The translations under genes were made by a program, and so were the position numbers. A DNA stretch of 64,000 bases from Chitinophagaceae bacterium IBVUCB1 (GTDB taxonomy: Bacteria > Bacteroidota > Bacteroidia > Chitinophagales > Chitinophagaceae). Of the stretch, positions 52,912-60,453 are shown in pieces; the first letter of the stretch is position 1, and each line of letters begins with the position of its first letter. The notes under the pieces were generated by a model that saw only the letters and a list, made by a program, of their open reading frames with translations, was not told the origin of the DNA and ran no database searches. The stretch is taken from NCBI GenBank assembly GCA_002127285.1, contig NFUW01000002.1, positions 1,523,630-1,587,629 on the forward strand, in the 5' to 3' direction.

Positions 52912-55007
52912 TGCAGTACCACCCGCAAGACATATATATTCAAAACGATTACAACGCCAATACGTTGTGGGTGTCGCATAGGTTGTTATGTAGCGCCCTC
53001 AACATAAGCGAAGGCTACCTAAGCAAGTCTCGCTGCGAGTATAAAAAGAGCGTGAGCCCAGCACACCGCGAAAGGCAGGTATTGCCTGACACAGGCAAGT
53101 CTTGGCGATATGCAAAAATCAACAACAAGTTTTATTATGCCTATCCCAACATCCCCGACAAGCATCCTGCCCACTATCGCAGTAGCTTGCCGCCTGCAGA
53201 CGAACTGTTGTCTATTTACAGTGCATTCTTAACGGGTGGCAATATGCCGCAGGATGGCTTTGAAACACGTTTTAAAGCAGCTTTAAAAGAGGGCTACAAA
53301 GAATACCTGCATTGCTATAACGAATGTACACCCGCACAGCAAACCAACCTCGCCAAGTACGCTGCCATATTAGAGGCTTCTGTTAGATGGATACGTGAGC
53401 AGCACATCAATACCTCCAAGTACGATTTCTTTCAGTCGCTTGCTGAATTAGTAAAACATCATGCAGTACCCTACGCGCCTGAAAATGCAAGAGTACTGAA
53501 GAGCAAACTGCAGGAGGTAATAGATGGTGTGGCCATTACAGACATAGCCAAGCTGCCACGCATAGGCAACGCCAACCGCGAACAGTACAGTGAAGAGGAA
53601 GTAAAAGCATGGGTACTGCAGCTACGCGACATGGGCGCTAACTATACCAATCAATACATCATACAGAAGATAAAAGATATGTGCATGCTTACCTGCAAGC
53701 CTGCACCATCTAACAGATGGATTGGCTACATCATGCAGCAGCATAATGTAAAATATCTGACAGCACAGCAACGCTTTGGTAGCGACAGCCGTTTCGGCAG
53801 TATATACAGAGGGCATCAGCGTTTTGCTAACGCACTCTTTGCAGGCGACTGTTGGCAGGTGGATGGTACACGTATCAACATCATAGCGCATAAACAAACT
53901 TCTAATTCTGATGACGGCAAAAAACTTGTACAACAGAAATTCCTGTACATAGTGACAGTACGCGATGTGCATAGCGGCGATATTCTCGGCTATCACTACA
54001 GCGTAACGGAAGACAGGTGGGCAGTTCACAGCGCGGTAAAGATGGCTGCTAAGAATGCAGGGTATCTGCCATATGAAATCATCTTTGATAAATTCCCCGG
54101 ACACAACAGTGAAGAGGGCAATACCTTCTTAAAAGACCTTGAGCATTGGGGCGTAATAGTAACTATGTCTTCTGACGCCAATGTAAAGCCTGCACAGGAG
54201 CGTTTCTATGGCACATTACAGACCGTATTCATGCAAGAGAGCATGTTATACTACGGGCAAGGCATACGAAGCAGGCGCAACTACGCACACCGTAGCAAAG
54301 AATGGGTAGAGCGCATGTATAAAGAAGCCAACAAGTTGGGCTTTGACTTTGGGGATGCCTGTGCAGAGGCTACCCGCATACTGGAGGCATACCGTTATAC
54401 AGCATACAGCAAATGGAGCCGCAAGCATGCAGCCGTACACTACAGTCCTGTAGAGCTGCATGACATCAGCGAGAAGCCAAACGTGCGCACATTGGAGGCA
54501 CAGGATTATTGGTATCTCTTCGGCCTCAAGAAGCAATTGCCTATCAAACATCAGGGCTTGATAGAAACGGAGATAGCCAAGGTTACATATCGCTATCGCT
54601 GTACAGACTACAATATCATCAGCAATTACAGCCACGTATTGGTATGCTACGACTATGAAGACCTTAGCCAGATAATGATTTATGAACCCGGAGACGCGGT
54701 TATAAAACGCTACCTCGGCAGGGTAATGGAAGAGAAAGAAGCAATGCGTTATGGCCCCGATGCACAATGGTCGTTGATAGCAGAGCGAGAAGCGAAGATT
54801 AAAGAACTGGACGGCTATCGGGAGCAGGAACTGGAATACCGCAAAGCAGTAGGAGCTGAAGACATAACAGCCTTGCTGCACCCGATGATGATCAGCAAGA
54901 AGAACTACGAACAAACAGAAAGCCAGTACCTGCTGAATCAGGCACAACAAAACGAAACCTACAGCGATGGTGAAGACATCCATGTAGACATAAGAAACGG
55001 TTATTAA
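52911..55007 (+). CDS. MuA-like DDE transposase
   Basis: 698 residues. The N-terminal half has DNA-binding helices (WVSHRLLCSALNISEGYLSKSRC). The integrase core carries Asp318 (CWQVDGTR), Asp393 (EIIFDKFPGHNS) and Glu430 (KPAQERFYG), the DDE triad in the right spacing. A beta-barrel Mu-C domain follows with a C-terminal tail. It catalyses insertion and replicative transposition of the phage with the MuB-like ATPase. It should bind the repeats at the ends. Confidence 0.92.
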   Translation: MQYHPQDIYIQNDYNANTLWVSHRLLCSALNISEGYLSKSRCEYKKSVSPAHRERQVLPDTGKSWRYAKINNKFYYAYPNIPDKHPAHYRSSLPPADELLSIYSAFLTGGNMPQDGFETRFKAALKEGYKEYLHCYNECTPAQQTNLAKYAAILEASVRWIREQHINTSKYDFFQSLAELVKHHAVPYAPENARVLKSKLQEVIDGVAITDIAKLPRIGNANREQYSEEEVKAWVLQLRDMGANYTNQYIIQKIKDMCMLTCKPAPSNRWIGYIMQQHNVKYLTAQQRFGSDSRFGSIYRGHQRFANALFAGDCWQVDGTRINIIAHKQTSNSDDGKKLVQQKFLYIVTVRDVHSGDILGYHYSVTEDRWAVHSAVKMAAKNAGYLPYEIIFDKFPGHNSEEGNTFLKDLEHWGVIVTMSSDANVKPAQERFYGTLQTVFMQESMLYYGQGIRSRRNYAHRSKEWVERMYKEANKLGFDFGDACAEATRILEAYRYTAYSKWSRKHAAVHYSPVELHDISEKPNVRTLEAQDYWYLFGLKKQLPIKHQGLIETEIAKVTYRYRCTDYNIISNYSHVLVCYDYEDLSQIMIYEPGDAVIKRYLGRVMEEKEAMRYGPDAQWSLIAEREAKIKELDGYREQELEYRKAVGAEDITALLHPMMISKKNYEQTESQYLLNQAQQNETYSDGEDIHVDIRNGY

Positions 55008-55019
55008 AACAACATACAT

Positions 55020-55295
55020 ATGACAACGAAGACACCAACAGTAGTACAAGTACACCTCGACTGGAATGCCAAATTCGGCAGGACAGATTACACCGCACAC
55101 CGCAGGTTCTATACTGATAGCGGCACACCCGGATGGCAGAGTGCATGGACAAGCTCGATGCTTGATGCGCTTGACTTTGTAGACGTACCTGCAGAAGAAG
55201 CTGCTGCGATACTGAAGCTGCTCGAAGAGAAGAAGATAACATCAGGCACATGGCGCATTCGTGCTACTGCCGACAAAGCTGAAATTATTTGCTAA
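55020..55295 (+). CDS. Small early protein, unknown
   Basis: 91 residues (MTTKTPTVVQVHLDWNAKFGRTDYTAHRRFY ... ILKLLEEKKITSGTWRIR), no signal or recognised domain. It lies 12 bases after the transposase stop, with the next gene starting 17 bases on. Its C-terminal EEAAAILKLLEEKK suggests a helix. It is one of a string of small early genes whose products often modulate host or replication functions. Confidence 0.55.
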   Translation: MTTKTPTVVQVHLDWNAKFGRTDYTAHRRFYTDSGTPGWQSAWTSSMLDALDFVDVPAEEAAAILKLLEEKKITSGTWRIRATADKAEIIC

Positions 55296-55312
55296 CCATA
55301 AATACTGTTTAT

Positions 55313-55546
55313 ATGCTACAATCCAACTCAACGGCATTAGAACAACAACACACCAACCCCGACAAAGTGCGGTTGGTTGACAAGCTCGACTGTGAGCTGC
55401 ATGGATGGAAACACCTCGGCGTGTACCCGACAGTACCGCACGACATCAACGTGCGAGACAGGTTTGGTAACGAGATATACGTGATGAGCGTAAAATGGAA
55501 CAGGCCTATATGGATACCCGACGGCCATTACACACCCGTAAACTGA
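55313..55546 (+). CDS. Small early protein, unknown
   Basis: 77 residues from ATG 55313 (MLQSNSTALEQQHTNPDKVRLVDKLDCELHGWKHLGVYPT). The upstream TTG at 55289 overlaps the previous gene. It contains VRDRFGNEIYVMSVKWNRPIWIPDGHYTPVN, a beta-rich C-terminal region. No domain recognised. Confidence 0.5.
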   Translation: MLQSNSTALEQQHTNPDKVRLVDKLDCELHGWKHLGVYPTVPHDINVRDRFGNEIYVMSVKWNRPIWIPDGHYTPVN

Positions 55547-55554
55547 TAGATGCC

Positions 55555-55758
55555 ATGACAGTAACAATAAAGTCAGAGTATAACATGGTAAAAGACCAAT
55601 ACGAATTTGAAGTGTGGTCTGATAACAGATATGCTAAAAGTTCAGACCTGAATGAAGCATTGCTTGACGTAGGCATTCAGGCACTATCAGAACGTGTACG
55701 TATAGCGATGGAATACACTAAAAACATTAGCAGTTCCAAAATAATAGATACCATTTAA
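55555..55758 (+). CDS. Small early protein, unknown
   Basis: 67 residues from ATG 55555 (MTVTIKSEYNMVKDQYEFEVWSDNRYAKSSDLNEALLDVGIQALSERVRIA). The beta-hairpin plus helix pattern recalls HicB-like or DUF folds but is too short to assign. It starts 8 bases after the previous stop. Confidence 0.5.
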   Translation: MTVTIKSEYNMVKDQYEFEVWSDNRYAKSSDLNEALLDVGIQALSERVRIAMEYTKNISSSKIIDTI

Positions 55759-55811
55759 AAACAGAACAGGTACCGCGCCAACGATACCTGCACACTAAAA
55801 CATACATACAT

Positions 55812-56753
55812 ATGTCAGAAGCAACAAAAGTAAACAAACTAACGGATGAGCAAAAGCAGAGAATAGCCTCGCTCATCAAAAACGAAATTCGCCGCCTCGG
55901 CACCCAGAAGAAGGTTGCCATAAAATGTGGGGTAAGCGATGCAGCTATCGACCAGTTGAAAACCATGAAGTATCAGGCGCAGGGCGATGATATGTGGATC
56001 AAAGTAGGAAATGCGCTCGGATGGAAAGAAGACACATGGAAGATTGCCTACGACACTATCGATAGCAAGTCTGTGTTTGCGGTACTGAAAGATGCCAAAG
56101 AAAACAGCCTCTTCATACCTATTGCACAATCTGCAGGTGGTGGCAAGTCAAGCGGTATAGAAGCGTTTATGAACCAGCAAAACAGCAACGTCTTCTACAT
56201 AAGCTGCAAGGAATGGAACAAGCGAGAGCTGCTTTACAACTTGTGTATTGCCTTGGGCGTAGACCCGTCTCCGGGCTACCCGCAGGATATGCTGCTGGAG
56301 AAAGTGATAGACTTCTTTAAAGTGAGGCAAAACAAACCGCTGCTCATCATAGACCAGGCGAACAGCCTGAAGCCGAGTGTACTTACGTTCCTCATCTTCC
56401 TGTACAACGAGTGCGAGGACAGGCTCGGTGTAGTAATAGCAGGTACGGAAGAGCTGGAAAAGAAGATAAAGAAAGGGGTACGTCTCTCTTACAAAGGGTA
56501 CGACGAATTGGACAGCCGCTTAGGTAGAAGGTATGTGAAGCTGACAGGTGCAACACTTTCATGCGTTCGCAAAATATGCGCCATCAATGGCATTACAGAC
56601 CCCGATGTACAAGCATACATTTTTGACAAGTGTATGCCGGTATTGAAAGAGGTAGACAGCAACGGCACACCTACCAAAGTAAAAGTAGTTACAGACAAGC
56701 GGCTGATAAAGCGCGCAGTTAAGGCTTGGAAAATTCAAAATCAGGAGGACTGA
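55812..56753 (+). CDS. MuB-like AAA+ ATPase, transposition target selector
   Basis: 313 residues. An N-terminal HTH-like region (KEIRRLGTQKKVAIKCGVSDAAIDQLKT) precedes the ATPase with Walker A AQSAGGGKSSGIEAF around residue 110, Walker B PLLIIDQANSL around 180, and VVIAGTEELEKKIKK as sensor 1 region. MuB-type proteins form filaments on DNA, choose target sites and stimulate MuA. It follows the transposase in the early operon as in Mu. Confidence 0.9.
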   Translation: MSEATKVNKLTDEQKQRIASLIKNEIRRLGTQKKVAIKCGVSDAAIDQLKTMKYQAQGDDMWIKVGNALGWKEDTWKIAYDTIDSKSVFAVLKDAKENSLFIPIAQSAGGGKSSGIEAFMNQQNSNVFYISCKEWNKRELLYNLCIALGVDPSPGYPQDMLLEKVIDFFKVRQNKPLLIIDQANSLKPSVLTFLIFLYNECEDRLGVVIAGTEELEKKIKKGVRLSYKGYDELDSRLGRRYVKLTGATLSCVRKICAINGITDPDVQAYIFDKCMPVLKEVDSNGTPTKVKVVTDKRLIKRAVKAWKIQNQED

Positions 56754-56754
56754 T

Positions 56755-57144
56755 ATGCAAGAGACACAATCATATACGGCAGAGCTGGCAATAGTAATGA
56801 AAGAAACCCGCGAAGACATTGTCAGCAGCGCGGGTATCAGCCACGATGCATACAACACCATGATGTGGGAAACGGGCTGTGCATTTGCAGAGCAGTTCAG
56901 CCGACAATTTATAGCGCACCGAGATATGGTAAAAAAGAACCTGCTCGAAAACAAGGACTGGCTTTTTTGGGACTGGTGGCGCGTAAAGTGGGTACGCGAT
57001 GATGTAAGCATCATGACGCTCGTTGCATCAGACAAGGAATTGCCGATAAACACGAGCAACAGATACGAACAGATGAAGGATGCCATGATAGGATGTCCGC
57101 TATTGGAAAAAGAACTCTATCACATGATACACGATAAAATTTAA
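56755..57144 (+). CDS. Early protein of unknown function
   Basis: 129 residues (MQETQSYTAELAIVMKETREDIVSSAGISHDAYNTMMWETGCAFAEQF), with many Trp near LFWDWWRVKWVRDDVS. It starts 1 base after the MuB-like stop, so translation is coupled. Similar short proteins after MuB are found in Bacteroidota transposable phages. No known role. Confidence 0.55.
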   Translation: MQETQSYTAELAIVMKETREDIVSSAGISHDAYNTMMWETGCAFAEQFSRQFIAHRDMVKKNLLENKDWLFWDWWRVKWVRDDVSIMTLVASDKELPINTSNRYEQMKDAMIGCPLLEKELYHMIHDKI

Positions 57145-57148
57145 CCCC

Positions 57149-57496
57149 ATGCAGAAACTACGCATAACCATCAAAGTATCGCACGAACGGCTGGAGGCAT
57201 TCTCCATGCAGGCAGGGAATGTATTGATGCACTACAGCCCGGAGGACGAGCATGAAAAGCTGCTCTTCGAACACTTGGTTGAAATGCAGGATGCCGTACA
57301 GCGAAAATTGCAAAACGAGCAGAAACAATACACCATCAGCCTGACGGGCAGCATGTCGCTTGCCTTCATGCAGTTGTGGACGCGTGTAAACATCAGCCAC
57401 GACCCGTATAGCAGAGTGTTCATAGATGAGGTCATCGGCAAAATAGACAAACAATCAAAATCACCCGTTGCAAAATATCGCAAGCATGGAAAGTAA
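57149..57496 (+). CDS. Early protein of unknown function
   Basis: 115 residues (MQKLRITIKVSHERLEAFSMQAGNVLMHYSPEDEHEKLLFEHLVEMQDAVQRKL), likely helical after an N-terminal strand. It starts 4 bases after the previous stop. The ending KHGK overlaps the next start by 11 bases. Confidence 0.5.
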   Translation: MQKLRITIKVSHERLEAFSMQAGNVLMHYSPEDEHEKLLFEHLVEMQDAVQRKLQNEQKQYTISLTGSMSLAFMQLWTRVNISHDPYSRVFIDEVIGKIDKQSKSPVAKYRKHGK

Positions 57497-57650
57497 CACA
57501 CAGGCAGAGTTGCTATTGCAGCAAATGGACGAGCAGGAAGAAAACCTACTGCGTCTCCGCCAGCTTGGCGCGGATGAAGACACGATGCGCATGGCAAACA
57601 AACAACTACGATGCACCATCGAAAAGCTGGATGCCGCACTAACACAGTAA
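57486..57650 (+). CDS. Short coiled-coil early protein
   Basis: 54 residues from ATG 57486 (MESNTQAELLLQQMDEQEENLLRLRQLGADEDTMR). A strong heptad pattern suggests a coiled coil or helical hairpin. The start overlaps the previous gene's end. No function can be assigned. Confidence 0.55.
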   Translation: MESNTQAELLLQQMDEQEENLLRLRQLGADEDTMRMANKQLRCTIEKLDAALTQ

Positions 57651-57672
57651 CCAATTTTTAAAATATACAAAC

Positions 57673-58371
57673 ATGAGCAACATTAAGAATCTAACACCTG
57701 AAGAGAAAGAAGAACTCCGCCGCCAGTTTATGGAAGAAGAAAAACAAAAGGGCGAAAGAACAAAACAGGAGCGCAAAAATTACAAGACTTTGGTAAATAC
57801 AACCATCCCTGTTTTGTTCAAAGACTTGATGGCTGTCAGCGCAAACCTAAGTGCTGTTAAGAAGAAAGTGTTTGACGAACTGAAAACACTTGTAAGCCTG
57901 AAAGCCGAATTGTACGATGCGGAACTCGACCAGTTCAGCCACAGCTTCACAACAGAGGACGGCATCACCATTATTATCGGTCACAGATACAACGACGGAT
58001 GGGATGATACTGTAAACGTTGGTATCGAAAAAGTTGAAAAGTTTGTTTCCAGCATGGGCAAAGATGCTAATAGCAAAGCACTTGTAAAAACCATATTGCA
58101 GCTATTGGCGAAAGACAAGACTGGTGTATTGAAAGCAAGCAGGGTAATACAGCTTAAAAAACTGGCGGACGATACAGGCAATCAGGACTTCATTGATGCA
58201 ATAGAAATCATACAGTCTGCACACAGGCCAGTAAAAACAAAGGAGTTTGTAACGGTGCGCTATATCGACAATGATGGTAATAAAGTTGATTTGCCGCTGG
58301 ACATATCTGCTGCTGATTTTGAGCCTACAATCAAACAAGATGCAACGCCACCCGAAGAACCGCGCAGCTAA
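57673..58371 (+). CDS. DUF3164 family protein
   Basis: 232 residues. The helical middle has LFKDLMAVSANLSAVKKKVFDELKTLVSLKAELY and FTTEDGITIIIGHRYNDGWDDTVNVGIEKVEKFVSSM, the DUF3164 signature of transposable phages (Mu early region, historically called a sulfate-transporter-like protein). The C-terminal VTVRYIDNDGNKVDLPL is typical. Function unknown, but it is a reliable marker of Mu-type early operons. Confidence 0.85.
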   Translation: MSNIKNLTPEEKEELRRQFMEEEKQKGERTKQERKNYKTLVNTTIPVLFKDLMAVSANLSAVKKKVFDELKTLVSLKAELYDAELDQFSHSFTTEDGITIIIGHRYNDGWDDTVNVGIEKVEKFVSSMGKDANSKALVKTILQLLAKDKTGVLKASRVIQLKKLADDTGNQDFIDAIEIIQSAHRPVKTKEFVTVRYIDNDGNKVDLPLDISAADFEPTIKQDATPPEEPRS

Positions 58372-58419
58372 GCGCGACTTCCTTATCAACCAATTGTTAA
58401 CCGTTCAAAAAAATAAACA

Positions 58420-58818
58420 ATGCAACAGAACGAAAAGTACATCGAGATTAAAAAAATACTGCTGGATAGTGTTCACGGCCATCTTGCTGACTGCATGGAT
58501 ATGGTACCTGAGCAGAACATGGCCGCCATTGCCATGATGATAAACAAAGAAAGGGCAAATGAGAAACCTGAAGGCAGCATCCGCTATATGGTAGTGCAGG
58601 ATATGGCATCGCTGATATCCGGACACATATCAATGCCCTTGTTCAGCGAAAAGTACACGGACGACAACAGATATGATGGAGGCGGCATCTGCGATAAATG
58701 CGGCAACGATGACAATATGCTTTATAAAGTATCTGTACCCGATACGGATGTGAATAAAGTATGCAACGATTGTAAACGAACACTGGAGATGTACGAGGGT
58801 ACAGTAGGCGTTCTTTAA
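58420..58818 (+). CDS. Early protein with C-terminal zinc finger
   Basis: 132 residues. The helical N-terminal part (YIEIKKILLDSVHGHLADCMDMVPEQNMAAIAMMINKERAN) precedes a likely zinc ribbon CDKCGNDDNMLYKV ... CNDCK (two Cys pairs about 33 residues apart). It may bind nucleic acid or protein. It follows DUF3164 by 48 bases. Confidence 0.6.
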   Translation: MQQNEKYIEIKKILLDSVHGHLADCMDMVPEQNMAAIAMMINKERANEKPEGSIRYMVVQDMASLISGHISMPLFSEKYTDDNRYDGGGICDKCGNDDNMLYKVSVPDTDVNKVCNDCKRTLEMYEGTVGVL

Positions 58819-58833
58819 AACAGTTTTAATACA

Positions 58834-58998
58834 ATGGCAGCAGAGCAACAACACGAATATGTAAGCCACAATGGCGAACTGTATATGTACTGGCGTGGTA
58901 ACTTCTACAAGCGCAGGTTCAACGGGCAGCTTACCGCAGTACTGGATAAAACATTGGTGTTGGAACTGCTGCCATTACTCAACCAAACTAAATGCTAA
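58834..58998 (+). CDS. 54-residue early peptide
   Basis: A 55-codon frame runs from ATG 58834 to TAA 58998 (MAAEQQHEYVSHNGELYMYW ... LLNQTKC). It is well placed 15 bases after the upstream stop and 4 bases before the next ATG. The amphipathic YRRF segment is unremarkable. Codon usage looks like its neighbours. Confidence 0.55.
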   Translation: MAAEQQHEYVSHNGELYMYWRGNFYKRRFNGQLTAVLDKTLVLELLPLLNQTKC

Positions 58999-59002
58999 TA
59001 AT

Positions 59003-59269
59003 ATGAGTGAAGTAAAATTGAACGAAATTAAAGAAGAAAGTTTTTATGCTTTTGTAGCCCCTGACGGCAGTTGGCAAGCTGCAACAACTGCACCTGATTT
59101 TCAAACCTGCATTGCTATAACAGAGGTGTTAAGCAGGTCAGGTATATGCAAGAATCCAGCAGAGATGTTTAGCGATGGATTTGCTATTCTTCCTGTTAAA
59201 ATTACAGTTGTACAAGATGGCACAGAGGAAGAGGGATTTCAAAGATTTAAAAAAAAATACAATAAATAA
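59003..59269 (+). CDS. Early protein of unknown function
   Basis: 88 residues from ATG 59003 (MSEVKLNEIKEESFYAFVAPDGSWQAATTAPDFQTCIAITEVLSRSG). The frame is open further upstream but that part overlaps the preceding gene. It is compact mixed alpha/beta, ending in a lysine run FKKKYNK. Its stop codon abuts the mini tRNA-like element. Confidence 0.55.
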   Translation: MSEVKLNEIKEESFYAFVAPDGSWQAATTAPDFQTCIAITEVLSRSGICKNPAEMFSDGFAILPVKITVVQDGTEEEGFQRFKKKYNK

Positions 59270-59308
59270 CCTGACTGGCAGTCTTCCCGGTTCGAGACCG
59301 GGACAGGT
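59269..59308 (+). ncRNA. Mini tRNA-like hairpin with canonical T arm
   Basis: A perfect T arm CCCGG-TTCGAGA-CCGGG (59286-59302) is joined by a 5-bp acceptor-like helix ACCTG/CAGGT. A small ACT..AGT hairpin stands where the D and anticodon arms would be. It lies between two early genes. It may be a tRNA-mimic or processing signal. No CCA is encoded. Confidence 0.5.
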
Positions 59309-59336
59309 GCGAACTTTTAAAAACAAGCATTCTTTT

Positions 59337-59774
59337 ATGAAACTCAACAAATTTTCTGCGGCCAACATGAGCCACATCCGTCAGAAAGCAAGCACCATTA
59401 GGCTGCAGCGTAAGGGAGCTAATATCATCAGCGACCTTGCCGTTGAATCTATCGGCCTCAAAGCAGGCGACAAGGTTTCTTTGGTACAGGACGAGGATAA
59501 CCCCTCAGACTGGTATTTGATGATTGATGAACAAGAGGGCTTTACCCTCCGTGCTGACAAAGACAGCAAACACTTGTCATTCAACTGTGCTGCATTATCA
59601 AACACGGTACTTGATGCGTGTTTTGACAATGTGTTTTCTGCCACTTTTAAGCTCATTACGGAGCCTAATAAATCGGGGGGGGTAAACTACTACCCAATCA
59701 TTTTGGCAGGCGCTATCGTCAGGGAATACGCGCAGCCTGACGGCTCAGATGGTGGTGAGCAAGAAGACCAGTAG
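59337..59774 (+). CDS. Early protein of unknown function with a G8 run
   Basis: 145 residues from ATG 59337. MKLNKFSAANMSHIRQKASTIRLQRKGANIISDLAVESIGLKAGDKVSLVQ starts with a helix and an AbrB-like beta (ISDLAVESIGLKAGDKVSLVQDE), which may be DNA-binding. A run of eight G (59675-59682) encodes GG-V. If it lost one G, TAA would follow at once. It precedes the RNA island. Confidence 0.55.
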   Translation: MKLNKFSAANMSHIRQKASTIRLQRKGANIISDLAVESIGLKAGDKVSLVQDEDNPSDWYLMIDEQEGFTLRADKDSKHLSFNCAALSNTVLDACFDNVFSATFKLITEPNKSGGVNYYPIILAGAIVREYAQPDGSDGGEQEDQ

Positions 59775-59798
59775 ATAAAGCTCTTCGCATATGTATAA

Positions 59799-59828
59799 GT
59801 CCCTTGATAGTTTCCACTTCCGAGGGAC
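59799..59828 (+). ncRNA. Hairpin at the 5' side of the RNA island
   Basis: A GTCCCT/AGGGAC 6-bp stem (59799-59804 with 59823-59828) lies between the upstream gene and the first tRNA-like unit. The strand, position and lack of a coding frame make it part of the non-coding stretch 59775-60263. Confidence 0.45.
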
Positions 59829-59833
59829 GACTT

Positions 59834-59915
59834 GGGCGGGTAGCTGAGAATGGATTAGCGATATGGCAACATCAATAAGTCCATATAGACGCAGGTTCGA
59901 ATCCTGCCCCGTCCA
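59834..59915 (+). tRNA. tRNA-like RNA with expanded 14-nt anticodon loop
   Basis: 82 bases. A 7-bp acceptor (GGGCGGG against CCCGTCC), T8-A9, D arm GCTG/TAGC with GG in the loop, 4-base variable loop and T arm GCAGG-TTCGAAT-CCTGC are all canonical. The anticodon stem is AT-rich (ATATGG/CCATAT) and closes a loop of 14 bases (CAACATCAATAAGT) with no standard anticodon placement. Discriminator A. It may be a decoy or an RNA-processing signal. Confidence 0.6.
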
Positions 59916-60132
59916 CCGCCTACTGGGATTGCAGTCGGTTTCTACCCAAGCTGCGCACATCGGAGTCGTTAGTTAGGCGATTACTGTTTGGTTACTCCAC
60001 CTTAAAAGGAGTCGACAAATCGGGAAGACGGTTGACACTCGGAAAGACGAGGGACAGTCGCAGCCTTAGCCGTAACATGCATGGCCACCGAAAATAGCGA
60101 TACAGCATGTTGACGTTGTGGAAAGACACATA
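59916..60132 (+). ncRNA. Structured RNA between two tRNA-like units
   Basis: 217 bases with no good reading frame. Hairpins with 4-bp stems close loops GAAAGA at 60038-60051 and 60117-60130 and GGAAGA at 60019-60032. A 7-bp helix AACATGC/GCATGTT joins 60074-60080 with 60105-60111. A bulged hairpin CCG...CGG sits at the 5' end. It may be released from the early transcript by RNase P and RNase Z acting on the flanking tRNA-like units. I do not recognise its family. A large phage RNA class such as GOLLD or ROOL should be tested. Confidence 0.45.
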
Positions 60133-60199
60133 GAGCAGTTGGCCGAGAGGTTAGGTACCGGGTTCCCGGATTACACAGGTTCGAATCCTGTACTGCTCG
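60133..60199 (+). tRNA. tRNA-like RNA lacking an anticodon loop
   Basis: 67 bases. A perfect 7-bp acceptor (GAGCAGT/ACTGCTC), T8-G9, D arm with GAGAGGTTA loop, 5-base variable loop and T arm ACAGG-TTCGAAT-CCTGT are canonical. The anticodon arm is only CCGG-GTTC-CCGG, a 4-bp stem with a tetraloop, so it cannot decode. Discriminator G, no CCA encoded. A following hairpin AACAGG/CCTGTT lies at about 60213-60228. Confidence 0.65.
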
Positions 60200-60263
60200 C
60201 GCATAGGGGTTACAACAGGCTGGCCTGTTCTCAGGTCGGCATTATTAAGAAAAACAAGAACTA

Positions 60264-60422
60264 ATGAAAGCAACAAACAGAAAAACAAGAAAGTGGTTGA
60301 AGTTAGAAAGGTTTTACCCTCCATTCGGAGTTGTGCGATGGGATAGTCGCGCATTGCAGATATATAGCAAAAAGACGAAAATAATGTGCCGAAATCTGGG
60401 CTGGTGTGATTTACCATTTTAA
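60264..60422 (+). CDS. 52-residue early peptide
   Basis: A 53-codon frame from ATG 60264 (MKATNRKTRKWLKLERFYPPFGVVRW ... NLGWCDLPF) to TAA 60422. The N-terminus is basic and the middle holds Pro and Trp. It is the first reading frame after the RNA island. Conservation is needed to be sure. Confidence 0.4.
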   Translation: MKATNRKTRKWLKLERFYPPFGVVRWDSRALQIYSKKTKIMCRNLGWCDLPF

Positions 60423-60453
60423 AACAAAAACTACCAAAGGAGGGTAGCATCAT

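Noticed and set aside
58340-58537. Frame starting MQRHPKNRAAKRDFLINQLL between DUF3164 and the zinc-finger gene
   Set aside because: Most of it overlaps two better-supported genes, and its hydrophobic end is a shadow of the next gene. A short peptide there is not excluded.
59940-60000. Possible extra tRNA at GGAGTC...ACTCC
   Set aside because: It has an acceptor-like pairing but no T loop and only ~40 bases, so it is treated as part of the structured RNA.
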